Origin: a virus
Reading direction: 5' to 3' (one strand)
IMG/VR virus record: IMGVR_UViG_3300025127_000244
Span: 1 to 25,482 of that record
DNA: 25,482 bases
The notes under the pieces were generated by a model. That model saw only the letters and a program-made list of their open reading frames with translations. It did no database searches and was not told the DNA's origin. A program made the position numbers and the translations under genes. Below are positions 5,961 through 14,113 of the stretch, piece after piece; the stretch's first letter is position 1, and each line of letters opens with the position of its first letter.

Positions 5961-7425
5961 TAATCCAAGAGATTCTTTGTTTTGGACTCCTAGAACTCAA
6001 GAAATGACTCATGGTTTCAATCCACGTGAAGTTTTAGACCACGATATTAATCCTAATGAGGATCGTGATGGCTTATCCCATCATGGTAGAGAAACAAATG
6101 AAGATGCTCAAAGTAGAGAACAACAAGACCCACAAAAGAGGCGTGAAAGGGCATTAGCGGAATTACAAGCAAAGATACCCCATGTTAGTATTAGACCAAC
6201 TAAGATAGATGATGTATTGGGTCGTTCACCCCAGTTTGAACAAGAACAAACAATGCTAGAGGCAGGTGTCGGTATGAGTTTGGATAGAAACGGTGTCGGT
6301 TTATCATCTGGTATGAATGCAGGTTCAGTAAGAAGTGAAGGTCCAAATGTCAAGTATGGTATGAGCAATACATTGGTTCCAGGCATGTTAGGTAAAGCAA
6401 TCAAAGACGGTATATGTACTGGGTGTGGAACTCCCGTTATGGGAATCCCTGATTCGGATAAATCATGTATGCTTTGCATGGCCGGAATAAAGACGAAGAA
6501 AAAACCAAAAGCGATACGATTCAAACCTTTCGATGAAGTTGATATGAATAGTAAAAAAGACTATGATGAGGATTGGCAAGATAAGAATGCTAGTGAAAGT
6601 CCTTTTGAACAATCTTGGGATGATATATCAAAGGCTCGTAGAAAATACAAAGGCCGCAGATATAGTGAAGATGAGGAAGATGCCGAGGAAGAAAGAAAGG
6701 CCAAAGCAAAATCAAAGCGTAAAAAGAGGCGCAGTAAGAAAAGGGGCAAAACCGCAGTAGGTGGCCGTGATATAAAATCACGAACAAAGAGAAAATCTGC
6801 AAGCGACCAAATACAATTAGATAGAGGGGCTAAGGTTCAAGCATTTCACCCAAATAAATACAGTGATGCAATTAGAAGGGTTGGCTCATCAAGAAGTGAG
6901 CAAATCCCTCTTAGATTGCGTGACCCAATAGCATGGGAGAGGAAAAAGGCGTATGAGCGAATGCGTAGACAAGCAGGGCCTTTACCAAGAGGTTTAACAC
7001 ACCACGCTGATACTAGAGGGGTTGGTAAATTGGGAGGTACTATTGGAGGCACTAAAGGAACAAGTACAAAGATGCCAAAAATACCAAGAGCAGCACGTGG
7101 CACTTCTACTGCGAGATTCAAGCCATCAGGTAAAGGCATGGATCCATTAGGAGTTCATGACCCGTTGTTTGCTAAAGCAAAACCAAACATCACAAGAAGC
7201 GAATTAATGAACATGAAGCGTAAAATTGAATCTTTGCTTGCTAAAATAAATAAACTCACAAAATCAAATCCAGATTTAGGAATTGAGGGCAAAGTTGGTT
7301 CTGCTGTTAGCGGCCACGAATCTTCAGCCCCTACTGGTGCAACTAAAACAAACGAGGAAGATAAAGCATATCGTTTTGTAGATATGGCTTTGGCTAATGA
7401 GATGGGGCTTGTAGGCAAAAAGTGA
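5950..7425 (+). CDS. Large basic protein with zinc ribbon and FEQSW motif
   Basis: 491 residues; ATG 5950 follows GGAGGTTGAAAG, one of the strongest ribosome binding sites in the window. N-terminal region (1-150): charged and probably disordered. C156-x2-C159 and C173-x2-C176 form a zinc ribbon. S217-P-F-E-Q-S-W223 repeats the motif at the start of the 259-534 protein. Residues about 235-275 are extremely Lys/Arg-rich (for example KAKSKRKKRRSKKRGK), suggesting nucleic-acid binding. Later parts are Gly/Thr/Arg-rich, with a helical stretch at about 416-440 (RSELMNMKRKIESLLAKINK). It could be a DNA-condensing or packaged internal protein; that is inference from composition and its place in the packaging operon. 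Confidence 0.65.
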   Translation: MVVSNPRDSLFWTPRTQEMTHGFNPREVLDHDINPNEDRDGLSHHGRETNEDAQSREQQDPQKRRERALAELQAKIPHVSIRPTKIDDVLGRSPQFEQEQTMLEAGVGMSLDRNGVGLSSGMNAGSVRSEGPNVKYGMSNTLVPGMLGKAIKDGICTGCGTPVMGIPDSDKSCMLCMAGIKTKKKPKAIRFKPFDEVDMNSKKDYDEDWQDKNASESPFEQSWDDISKARRKYKGRRYSEDEEDAEEERKAKAKSKRKKRRSKKRGKTAVGGRDIKSRTKRKSASDQIQLDRGAKVQAFHPNKYSDAIRRVGSSRSEQIPLRLRDPIAWERKKAYERMRRQAGPLPRGLTHHADTRGVGKLGGTIGGTKGTSTKMPKIPRAARGTSTARFKPSGKGMDPLGVHDPLFAKAKPNITRSELMNMKRKIESLLAKINKLTKSNPDLGIEGKVGSAVSGHESSAPTGATKTNEEDKAYRFVDMALANEMGLVGKK

Positions 7426-9302
7426 TTGAAATGCCTCTATTAATGCTTGACGATTATTTAATCCGTAAAGGTTATGGAATCTTCAACATATTCGATTTTA
7501 TTAATGCAATGCTTGGGGCGGATAGTGTAGAACAAGGAATGGCTGCACTACAAGAAAGCCACCATGATTTGAATCATGATAATTATACAGGAGTAGAAGC
7601 AGACGCTGTAAAAATGGCTATACAGGCTCATGATGGAACTTTAACAGACCAAGAGATAGCAACAATACAGGCTGGTGAAGCGGCAAATCCCCAAGCATGG
7701 AGAGCCGCCTTTCAAAAAGCAATCAACACTCAAGCACCTGTAATAAATGAAGCAATCAAAAGAACTAATGAAATGACAGGAGATACTTTACCTCCGGCAT
7801 TTCAGTTAGATTTAGGGAATTATGTAGCAACTCAAGCATGGAGAACTCCTGTATTAGCACACAAACAAAAAGGCCAACAACCTACAAAGAATGCACAGGG
7901 CGCAGTTATTACACAATATGTTAGTAAATTGACAGGCAAACCGGAGGCTTATGCAAGGCCATACCATGTAGGATTAACAGCAATCCGTAAAGAAACGAAT
8001 CCATATTCAAAGGCAGTAGCAAGAGATACAGTATCTCCACGTATTCTTCATGCAAATACTATTAATTTGAAAGATGATAAACTAAAAAGCAAATTTGGTT
8101 TAGCGGTTCAATCTGTAAAACTTGAGAATCCTGGTGTACCTCCTGAACAATTAATGGAACTCGCTATGCAAAGGCTCAAGTCATTACCAGAATTTCAAAT
8201 GTTTGGAGGTATTGCACACGCCCCTATTGAGGCAGGTAAATTTTCTCCACAAAGCATTCAAGAAAATAGAGTAATGGCTGAAACTGAAGAAAACAATAGG
8301 CTCGCATTGTCTAATGATAATCTATTGCATTTGATTCACCCTGATATGAGAGATCATGCTACATTTACAACACAAGGAAATAAAGCATATCATAGCGAAG
8401 TTCCTAGCAATAAGATGATTAAATTATGGCAACAACATCATGGTTGGGATGAAGAAACTACAAGGAGAGTTTATGCAGATGCTTATTCGGGTAAGTATCA
8501 AGGTACTGCTAAAAATAAATTATTACAAGCGATTCAAACACAAGAAATGTTAGACGGGAAGCCTCCATCGTGGGCGGGTGAAGCGTATAGGTTGCCTAGT
8601 GGAGATGGTTATGATTATGGCGTAAAAGGCCCAGATACCCCCCCTCAAGCAGAATTGCCAACAGGACCTCAACCTCAACCTCAACCTCAAATCAATACTG
8701 AACAGCCACCAATTGATGTACCCCCTCCGGCCATACCGCCTCCACAACCAAATACTCCTGAACTTAAACCATACAATATACCACCGTTAGAAGAACTAGC
8801 AAGAAGGCCACCACCAATCCCAGTAAGACCTGACCCGCCTCCACCAAGACAAAATAACGCTATTGTGGGTGCGCCTCCAACTCCACAAAAACCCCCTTCA
8901 AACCCTCCCCCGATGCTAAACACTTATCCCCGACAGCCAACTCCGACTCAAAATAAGGAGAGAGGATTTTTGGATAATTTGCTCTATAATCTTGGTTATG
9001 GGTACGCTCAACTATTCCCATCATTCCGTAAATCCGAGGGCATGAACAATGTTGAAATGATACAAAAAATGTTAGAGAATGTTCAACTAGAAATAGCCAA
9101 GCAAGAAATAACTTATTTCAAGAAATCCAGTTATTCTATCAATTCAATCAATGATGTAAATGAAATTGGTAAAACTCTCAAAAGACCTAGTTCAGATATT
9201 GTAAGCATATATCATACAAGAGGGGATTGGGATAACATAGCAAAAACACATGGCTTGACAAAAAAAGAAGTTCAATTAGTGAAGGTGGCATTTAATGAAT
9301 GA
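7422..9302 (+). CDS. Large protein with Pro-rich linker, unrecognised
   Basis: 626 residues if the GTG at 7422 (overlapping the previous TGA) is used; ATG 7431 gives three fewer. A mildly hydrophobic N-terminus (MLDDYLIRKGYGIFNIFDFI) leads to a long, probably folded region (about 30-390) with no motif I recognise. Residues about 400-510 form a Pro/Gln-rich linker with many PPP runs and four repeats of Pro-Gln. The last 100 residues are helical, ending in GDWDNIAKTHGLTKKEVQLV, which resembles a helix-turn-helix. Next to the other basic and low-complexity proteins of this block it may be a virion internal or assembly protein. Confidence in the coding frame is high; in the role, low. Confidence 0.65.
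   Translation: MIEMPLLMLDDYLIRKGYGIFNIFDFINAMLGADSVEQGMAALQESHHDLNHDNYTGVEADAVKMAIQAHDGTLTDQEIATIQAGEAANPQAWRAAFQKAINTQAPVINEAIKRTNEMTGDTLPPAFQLDLGNYVATQAWRTPVLAHKQKGQQPTKNAQGAVITQYVSKLTGKPEAYARPYHVGLTAIRKETNPYSKAVARDTVSPRILHANTINLKDDKLKSKFGLAVQSVKLENPGVPPEQLMELAMQRLKSLPEFQMFGGIAHAPIEAGKFSPQSIQENRVMAETEENNRLALSNDNLLHLIHPDMRDHATFTTQGNKAYHSEVPSNKMIKLWQQHHGWDEETTRRVYADAYSGKYQGTAKNKLLQAIQTQEMLDGKPPSWAGEAYRLPSGDGYDYGVKGPDTPPQAELPTGPQPQPQPQINTEQPPIDVPPPAIPPPQPNTPELKPYNIPPLEELARRPPPIPVRPDPPPPRQNNAIVGAPPTPQKPPSNPPPMLNTYPRQPTPTQNKERGFLDNLLYNLGYGYAQLFPSFRKSEGMNNVEMIQKMLENVQLEIAKQEITYFKKSSYSINSINDVNEIGKTLKRPSSDIVSIYHTRGDWDNIAKTHGLTKKEVQLVKVAFNE
8667..8690 (+). repeat. Hexanucleotide microsatellite, four CCTCAA units
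   Basis: CCTCAA is repeated four times in frame, encoding Pro-Gln four times within the Pro-rich linker of the 7422-9302 protein. Length variation here would not disrupt the reading frame. Confidence 0.8.
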
Positions 9303-10227
9303 AGATTTAATATTGAGGGCAAGACTGATGCAAGCAGGGCATACAGATGAGGATATTGTGAAATTCTTGGGTGCAAGGAGGAAGAAGTATGGTGGGATGG
9401 GGGCTGGTAGGCTTCCTGTTGTTGGTAAATACTTTGACCAGCAACAAACAGGAACTAGCCCAAAGGCACAAAAACAAGAAATTGCAGATATAAAAAGGCA
9501 AAGACAAGAACAAAATAGAGAAAAACAAAGAATGAATTTAGCCGGTCAATCAGTGGTTACTCAAACATTAGGCCCTCAAAAACCAAAGGATGGTGCTGAT
9601 TTACGGGATAAATCTGCAATACAAGATACTCAAAAACTAATGGATTCTCAAGGAATGAATGAACAACAACCGTTGATGGATAATGTTCAACCTGCACCCA
9701 ATTTAGACCAAATGGCCGCTAATAATCAACAAACAACACCCGCAGCCAATAATCAACAACCAACCAGTAATGTAACTAATGTGGCCGGAGGTAATCAACA
9801 ATCCCCGCCACAACCACCACAACCACCAGCGCAAGGAGGTAATGTGGGTGTAAATCCTAATGTTCAAAACATGGCTCAACAGTTTCAAGCAGGTCAAGAT
9901 ATGCAAACAATACAACAAGGCAAAGGTGCTGAAAAGCAAACATACATGAAAAACCGTAGTGGTCTAGGTAAAGTTGCAGATTTCTTGACATTCGGTGCAA
10001 CATCACAATTCGGTAGCACTGGGGGTAGGGCAAGACGAAAGGCAAATCAACAGTCAGAACAACAAACTCAAAATTATCAAGCAGCGCAAGGCCGTATGAA
10101 TCAAAGAGCAATGGGAATGTCGCCTGTTATGACTTCATTTGACAACCAACTATCTGCTTATGATGATTTCATTTCACTTAGAAAAGGTATTCAAGAACGT
10201 AATACAACCACTAATCTAAGGAGATGA
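9295..10227 (+). CDS. Gln/Asn-rich protein with short N-terminal helical domain
   Basis: 310 residues; ATG 9295, preceded by GAAGGTGG seven bases away, overlaps the previous gene by eight bases. The N-terminus (1-32, LRARLMQAGHTDEDIVKFLG, then ARRKKYGG) is a compact helical motif. Residues about 45-230 are dominated by Gln, Asn and Pro (for example NNQQTTPAANNQQPTSN). A conserved-looking patch, GLGKVADFLTFGATSQFG (about 223-240), precedes a basic Gln-rich tail. No family is recognised. Low complexity of this kind fits virion-internal or scaffold-type proteins, but also fast-evolving linkers. Confidence 0.6.
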   Translation: MNEDLILRARLMQAGHTDEDIVKFLGARRKKYGGMGAGRLPVVGKYFDQQQTGTSPKAQKQEIADIKRQRQEQNREKQRMNLAGQSVVTQTLGPQKPKDGADLRDKSAIQDTQKLMDSQGMNEQQPLMDNVQPAPNLDQMAANNQQTTPAANNQQPTSNVTNVAGGNQQSPPQPPQPPAQGGNVGVNPNVQNMAQQFQAGQDMQTIQQGKGAEKQTYMKNRSGLGKVADFLTFGATSQFGSTGGRARRKANQQSEQQTQNYQAAQGRMNQRAMGMSPVMTSFDNQLSAYDDFISLRKGIQERNTTTNLRR

Positions 10228-10231
10228 ATAA

Positions 10232-11383
10232 ATGAGTCGTGAGAAAGCATTAGATATTATCTACAAAGGCATCTTTGATACAATTTCAGCAGGGTATAAT
10301 GCCGCAATGGATCGTAAGAGGCAAAAGGCATTCCGAGGGTTTCAAGATGCAAAAAGAAGGATGGCGTTGTATGATAATAATTACCCTGACACACCGGACT
10401 CTACACCTGAACCGGCTACTCAAGAGGTAGTATCTACTCCAAATATGCTACCAGTTCCAACTAGCCGCACATCTCCACCAAAACCACCTGCTCAACTGCC
10501 TTCATCTAATTTACAAGGAGATGAATACTTATATGCAGATCCTCCATATATTCAAGAGGGAGATTTTGAAGAGGTCAGTTCTAAACCCTCACCAATAACT
10601 GACGAAAGACGAATGCTAGATATGAAACCTCCATTAAAAGAAAAAGACCCTTTAGAAGATTTGAACAACTTAAAACCAGGTTCAAGTATGGATATGAAAG
10701 TTTTTGATAAACCGAAAGATGATGTGTATGAACAATCCACAGACGGATTTATTGAAGCAGATGAAATGAAAGAGATGGCTGAATCAAAAAAAGACCCCGC
10801 ACACGATAAAGCGTTTGATGACAGTTACAGTGCTATGATGCAAGCAATTGACAGGGGCATAAATGAGTCGTATGCAGCGTTCAATAGGGAAGGCAAAAAA
10901 GCAAACAAAGAAGAAAGATTAGAACGGTCAAAAGAAAGAAAAAAAGCAGTTCCATATTTTGATGAAGAGAAAAAGAAAAAACAAGAACCTCCAAAAAAGA
11001 AAACAGAACCCAAGATAAAACCTGCTGTTAAACCTGAAACTGCTAAAAAGGGTGCAAACAAAACCAGACCCGCACCAGTTGAAAAACCAAAAGCAGCATC
11101 TGAACAAGGTCAAAAAGCACTAGCAACTAGGGCGGATGAATTGACAAAGCCAAAAGCCGACGATGGTAAAATGAAATATGCCGAATATACAAAGAATATT
11201 CAAAACAAAAATACACGTGATGAATGGGTAGAAGAAAACATGGATAGAATCAAAGATGCTGGCTTCTACGATGTTTTACCAGATAAATACAAAACAGGTA
11301 ATGAAGAACCTAAAAAGGCCACTAAGAAAAAAGAAACAAAAAGAAATTCTGATAAAGATGCAAAAAGGGCAATGGGATTATAA
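10232..11383 (+). CDS. Highly charged Lys/Glu-rich protein
   Basis: 383 residues; ATG 10232 after GGAGATGAATAA, a good ribosome binding site four bases past the previous stop. The N-terminal 60 residues form a helical, basic domain (KALDIIYKGIFDTISAGYN, then RKRQKAFRGFQDAKRR). Residues about 60-140 are Pro/Ser-rich, and 140-383 are Lys/Glu/Asp-rich with long runs of alternating charge. Near the C-terminus a more ordered patch occurs at about 315-352 (AEYTKNIQNKNTRDEWVEEN). It has no catalytic motif. It directly precedes the terminase, so a packaging or internal head role is possible; composition alone cannot establish it. Confidence 0.6.
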   Translation: MSREKALDIIYKGIFDTISAGYNAAMDRKRQKAFRGFQDAKRRMALYDNNYPDTPDSTPEPATQEVVSTPNMLPVPTSRTSPPKPPAQLPSSNLQGDEYLYADPPYIQEGDFEEVSSKPSPITDERRMLDMKPPLKEKDPLEDLNNLKPGSSMDMKVFDKPKDDVYEQSTDGFIEADEMKEMAESKKDPAHDKAFDDSYSAMMQAIDRGINESYAAFNREGKKANKEERLERSKERKKAVPYFDEEKKKKQEPPKKKTEPKIKPAVKPETAKKGANKTRPAPVEKPKAASEQGQKALATRADELTKPKADDGKMKYAEYTKNIQNKNTRDEWVEENMDRIKDAGFYDVLPDKYKTGNEEPKKATKKKETKRNSDKDAKRAMGL

Positions 11384-11397
11384 TTTGAGTGATATAT

Positions 11398-12834
11398 ATG
11401 TCTAGTGGCCTAAATGAATTAACAGCATCTGTTGATTTTGAAATGGGTCGTAGAGATTTCAAGTTTTTCTTTGAAGAGATATGTGGCAAGATAGACCAAA
11501 AGCACCCTTGGATATTAACTGACTTTCACAAAGAATGGTTTGATATGTCCGAGAACAATAACAAAACTTGCATAATAGCCAGTCGCGATCATGGTAAATC
11601 TGTATTTTATAGAGTATATTTGCTATGGAAAATGGCGTACAATCCTGGTACTGAAGTATTGTTTTTCTCGCATAGCCAACACCAGTCAATAGACCACATG
11701 GCTAAAATGAATGAATTAATAGAAACAATCCCTGCTTTACAACACCTAAAACCAAAGAGAGGTTGGGCGAAGCAGAAGTTCAAGTTCACAAATAAATCAT
11801 CAATAACTGCTATGTCTGTTGGTAAAGCGGTGCGTGGGGCGCACCCTCAAATTGTGGTGCTAGACGATATATTGTCTAGTGAGGCTCAAACACAACTTAA
11901 GCATGTATCTCAATGGTTCTATACTGCGTTATTGCCTGTTCTTCACCATACTGCACAGTTATGTATAGTTGGTACTCCGTTTTCATATACAGATTTGTAT
12001 TCAGAATTGAAGGCTTTAAAATCGTACAAAGTAGGTGAATATCCCGCTATAAATGAGCAAACTGGCGAACCGTTATTTCCTGAACGTTGGTCTTTAGAGG
12101 CTTTGAATGCAAGACGAGATGATATGACTTCAATAGCATTTACAAGAGAGTATTTATGTAAGCCAATAGCAAGCGAGGCTAGTTTATTCCCCGAAGAAGT
12201 TTTGAATAAAGTCAAAGATGATGAATTATCATTATCCTATTATCCCCATGATGGAGAGGCATATAATTACTACATTGGTTGGGATCCTGCAATATCAGCC
12301 GATAGAAGGGCAGACTATACCTGTATGATGGTGCTTGCAGTTGATGAAAATAAGAATAAACACATCATACATACGCATCATGAAAAGGGAATGGATTTCT
12401 CATCTCAAATTGACAAGATAATAGAGTTAAATGCAAGATTCAATCCAGTCATCATAGAACTTGAAACAAATAACTTCGCAATGGCATTTAATCAAGTATT
12501 AAACGAGATTAGCGATTTGCCAATAAAACCCTTCAATATGAGTAGAATGAAGAAAGAGGCTTTAATTCATACCCTCCAACTGCAATTTGAACAGGGCAAG
12601 TTATCTATCCCATATAAAGATGAAGGAGGAACTAGAAGGTTGATGAATACTTTATTAACTGAATTATCCACCTTTACTATGCTTGATAACGGGCGTATGG
12701 AGAGTCTAGGCGGTCATGATGACATGGTTATGGCTCTTGCATTATCCGTTCAAGCAACAAAAGAGTATAGAGATAATATCGTTATTTTGGATGCTAGTGT
12801 TTGGCAAAGTAGGTTAGGGTGGGCAAATGTTTGA
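11398..12834 (+). CDS. terL: Terminase large subunit (packaging ATPase/nuclease)
   Basis: 478 residues from ATG 11398, with GAGTGAT as ribosome binding site; a GTG at 11389 would add three residues but lacks one. ATPase domain: Walker A S62-R-D-H-G-K-S68, Walker B I152-V-V-L-D-D157 and a coupling-motif region VGTPFS. The C-terminal RNase H-like nuclease shows D296 (YYIGWDPA), acidic E354/E356 (VIIELETNNF) and D441/D442 (GGHDDMVMALAL). This order and length are typical of phage large terminases, which cut concatemeric DNA and pump it into the prohead through the portal. The portal follows one gene later. The Walker A lacks the usual first Gly, as is common in terminases. The assignment is secure. 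Confidence 0.93.
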   Translation: MSSGLNELTASVDFEMGRRDFKFFFEEICGKIDQKHPWILTDFHKEWFDMSENNNKTCIIASRDHGKSVFYRVYLLWKMAYNPGTEVLFFSHSQHQSIDHMAKMNELIETIPALQHLKPKRGWAKQKFKFTNKSSITAMSVGKAVRGAHPQIVVLDDILSSEAQTQLKHVSQWFYTALLPVLHHTAQLCIVGTPFSYTDLYSELKALKSYKVGEYPAINEQTGEPLFPERWSLEALNARRDDMTSIAFTREYLCKPIASEASLFPEEVLNKVKDDELSLSYYPHDGEAYNYYIGWDPAISADRRADYTCMMVLAVDENKNKHIIHTHHEKGMDFSSQIDKIIELNARFNPVIIELETNNFAMAFNQVLNEISDLPIKPFNMSRMKKEALIHTLQLQFEQGKLSIPYKDEGGTRRLMNTLLTELSTFTMLDNGRMESLGGHDDMVMALALSVQATKEYRDNIVILDASVWQSRLGWANV

Positions 12835-14113
12835 TAATTTAGACATAACTATTACTGCTGAATATGGAATAGAATCAGTAGATGATGTTGTAAAAAAGTT
12901 GTTAGATGAAAAATTAATTCAACAAGAAATAAAGCAAAATCAAATGGAACAAAAGAATAATGCTCAAGAAAGAAAGTTGTTGGCTGATAAACAAAAAGCA
13001 GCAGCAGATTCTAAAAAAGACAAAGACGCAGCAGGTAGTCCTAGAGATGATGCAGGTTTAGAGGGCTTAGATTCACCAGAAAGTTCTACTGTTGAGAACC
13101 AACCAGGAACAAAAGTAGAAACTAGCACATCACCCTTGCCAGTTTCTAAAACATGGTTTATTGACAATTTTGGCATGTCTAGTGTAGATATATCCAACCT
13201 ACTTACCAAAGCAAATAAAGCAGATATGTTAGAATTGATAGAGCCATTAATAAAAGCCGAGAGGGTTTCTTTGCTAAAGTCATTTCCAAGTGTGCCGGTT
13301 GAAATAATTGATGAAATACCATTTACTGATTATGACTGGAATATGCTACAAAAGAATGTAAATACTCTTGAAATACCGTTTAGGAGATTTGTTAAAAATT
13401 GGGCTGATGCTCATGATGATGATGCAAAGGGGGGTGCTTACTCCACATGGTCTAGTCGCATTACTAAGGGTGAAAGATTAAGCGCACCAGAAATGCGTAT
13501 CTTAGAGAAAGCACATGAAACCTTAGATAAGTACGGTATAATGAATTCTCAATCACTACAAAGTCATGGGGTAAAAGCAAGCACAGCAAAAATATCAATG
13601 TTGATTAAATCTCATGGTTTTCTCTATGACATTATATCTACTGGTAGTGGCTCAAAGCAAGATGCAAAGGGTCTATTTTACGGACTAGATACGACTGACA
13701 TTTTCATAAAAGATGCAGGGGCTTTGATTAACAACCTGTATGATATGGGCGGGAATATAGAAATTAACCCACGTGGAATCCCCCGTCTAATTCTACCATT
13801 TGAGTCAAATGTAAAGAAAGAATATGCGAGAGCCTTGAATAATGAATTAGGCATCACAGGTGTTATGGCGGAGGGTAGAGGTCTAGTTATCGAGGGTGAA
13901 ATCTCGGTTTCAAAAGCGATAGAAAACGCTTTGCTGCATACTCCAAATAGTGAATTATCGATACTAAAAATGGCTATGGCTGATAACGATAACGCATTGA
14001 AATGTTTGACATACGATTTAGCCACGCCAAGAAAGCAAGTTCAATTGCTAAAATCATGGAATATGTCTGATGATGATATTCTTGAATTAAAGGGGGATTT
14101 AATGAATGGCTGA
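12827..14113 (+). CDS. Unrecognised protein between terminase and portal
   Basis: 428 residues; ATG 12827 lies in the last codons of the terminase, with GGGTGGG as ribosome binding site, and the C-terminus overlaps the portal start by eight bases. The N-terminal 60 residues form a charged coiled coil (VVKKLLDEKLIQQEIKQNQ onward), followed by an acidic Ser/Pro linker (about 64-105). Residues about 106-428 look folded, with segments such as MGGNIEINPRGIPRLILPF and GRGLVIEGEISVSKAIENAL. No family came to mind. Its fixed place suggests a DNA-packaging accessory or portal-assembly factor; this is inference. Confidence 0.65.
   Translation: MFDNLDITITAEYGIESVDDVVKKLLDEKLIQQEIKQNQMEQKNNAQERKLLADKQKAAADSKKDKDAAGSPRDDAGLEGLDSPESSTVENQPGTKVETSTSPLPVSKTWFIDNFGMSSVDISNLLTKANKADMLELIEPLIKAERVSLLKSFPSVPVEIIDEIPFTDYDWNMLQKNVNTLEIPFRRFVKNWADAHDDDAKGGAYSTWSSRITKGERLSAPEMRILEKAHETLDKYGIMNSQSLQSHGVKASTAKISMLIKSHGFLYDIISTGSGSKQDAKGLFYGLDTTDIFIKDAGALINNLYDMGGNIEINPRGIPRLILPFESNVKKEYARALNNELGITGVMAEGRGLVIEGEISVSKAIENALLHTPNSELSILKMAMADNDNALKCLTYDLATPRKQVQLLKSWNMSDDDILELKGDLMNG

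Noticed and set aside
6108-6524. 138-residue open frame on the minus strand
   Set aside because: It lies wholly inside the 5950-7425 gene, which has a strong ribosome binding site and a zinc ribbon; the minus frame has a shadow-like composition.
11389-11397. GTG 11389 as the terminase start
   Set aside because: ATG 11398 has GAGTGAT at the right distance; the GTG would use part of that site as coding sequence.
13500-13900. LAGLIDADG-type homing endonuclease in the 12827-14113 protein
   Set aside because: Some segments look superficially similar, but neither LAGLIDADG helix nor paired catalytic acids could be found.
13678-14025. 115-residue minus-strand frame
   Set aside because: Fully inside the 12827-14113 gene, which is overlapped by terminase and portal genes; there is no start signal on the minus strand.
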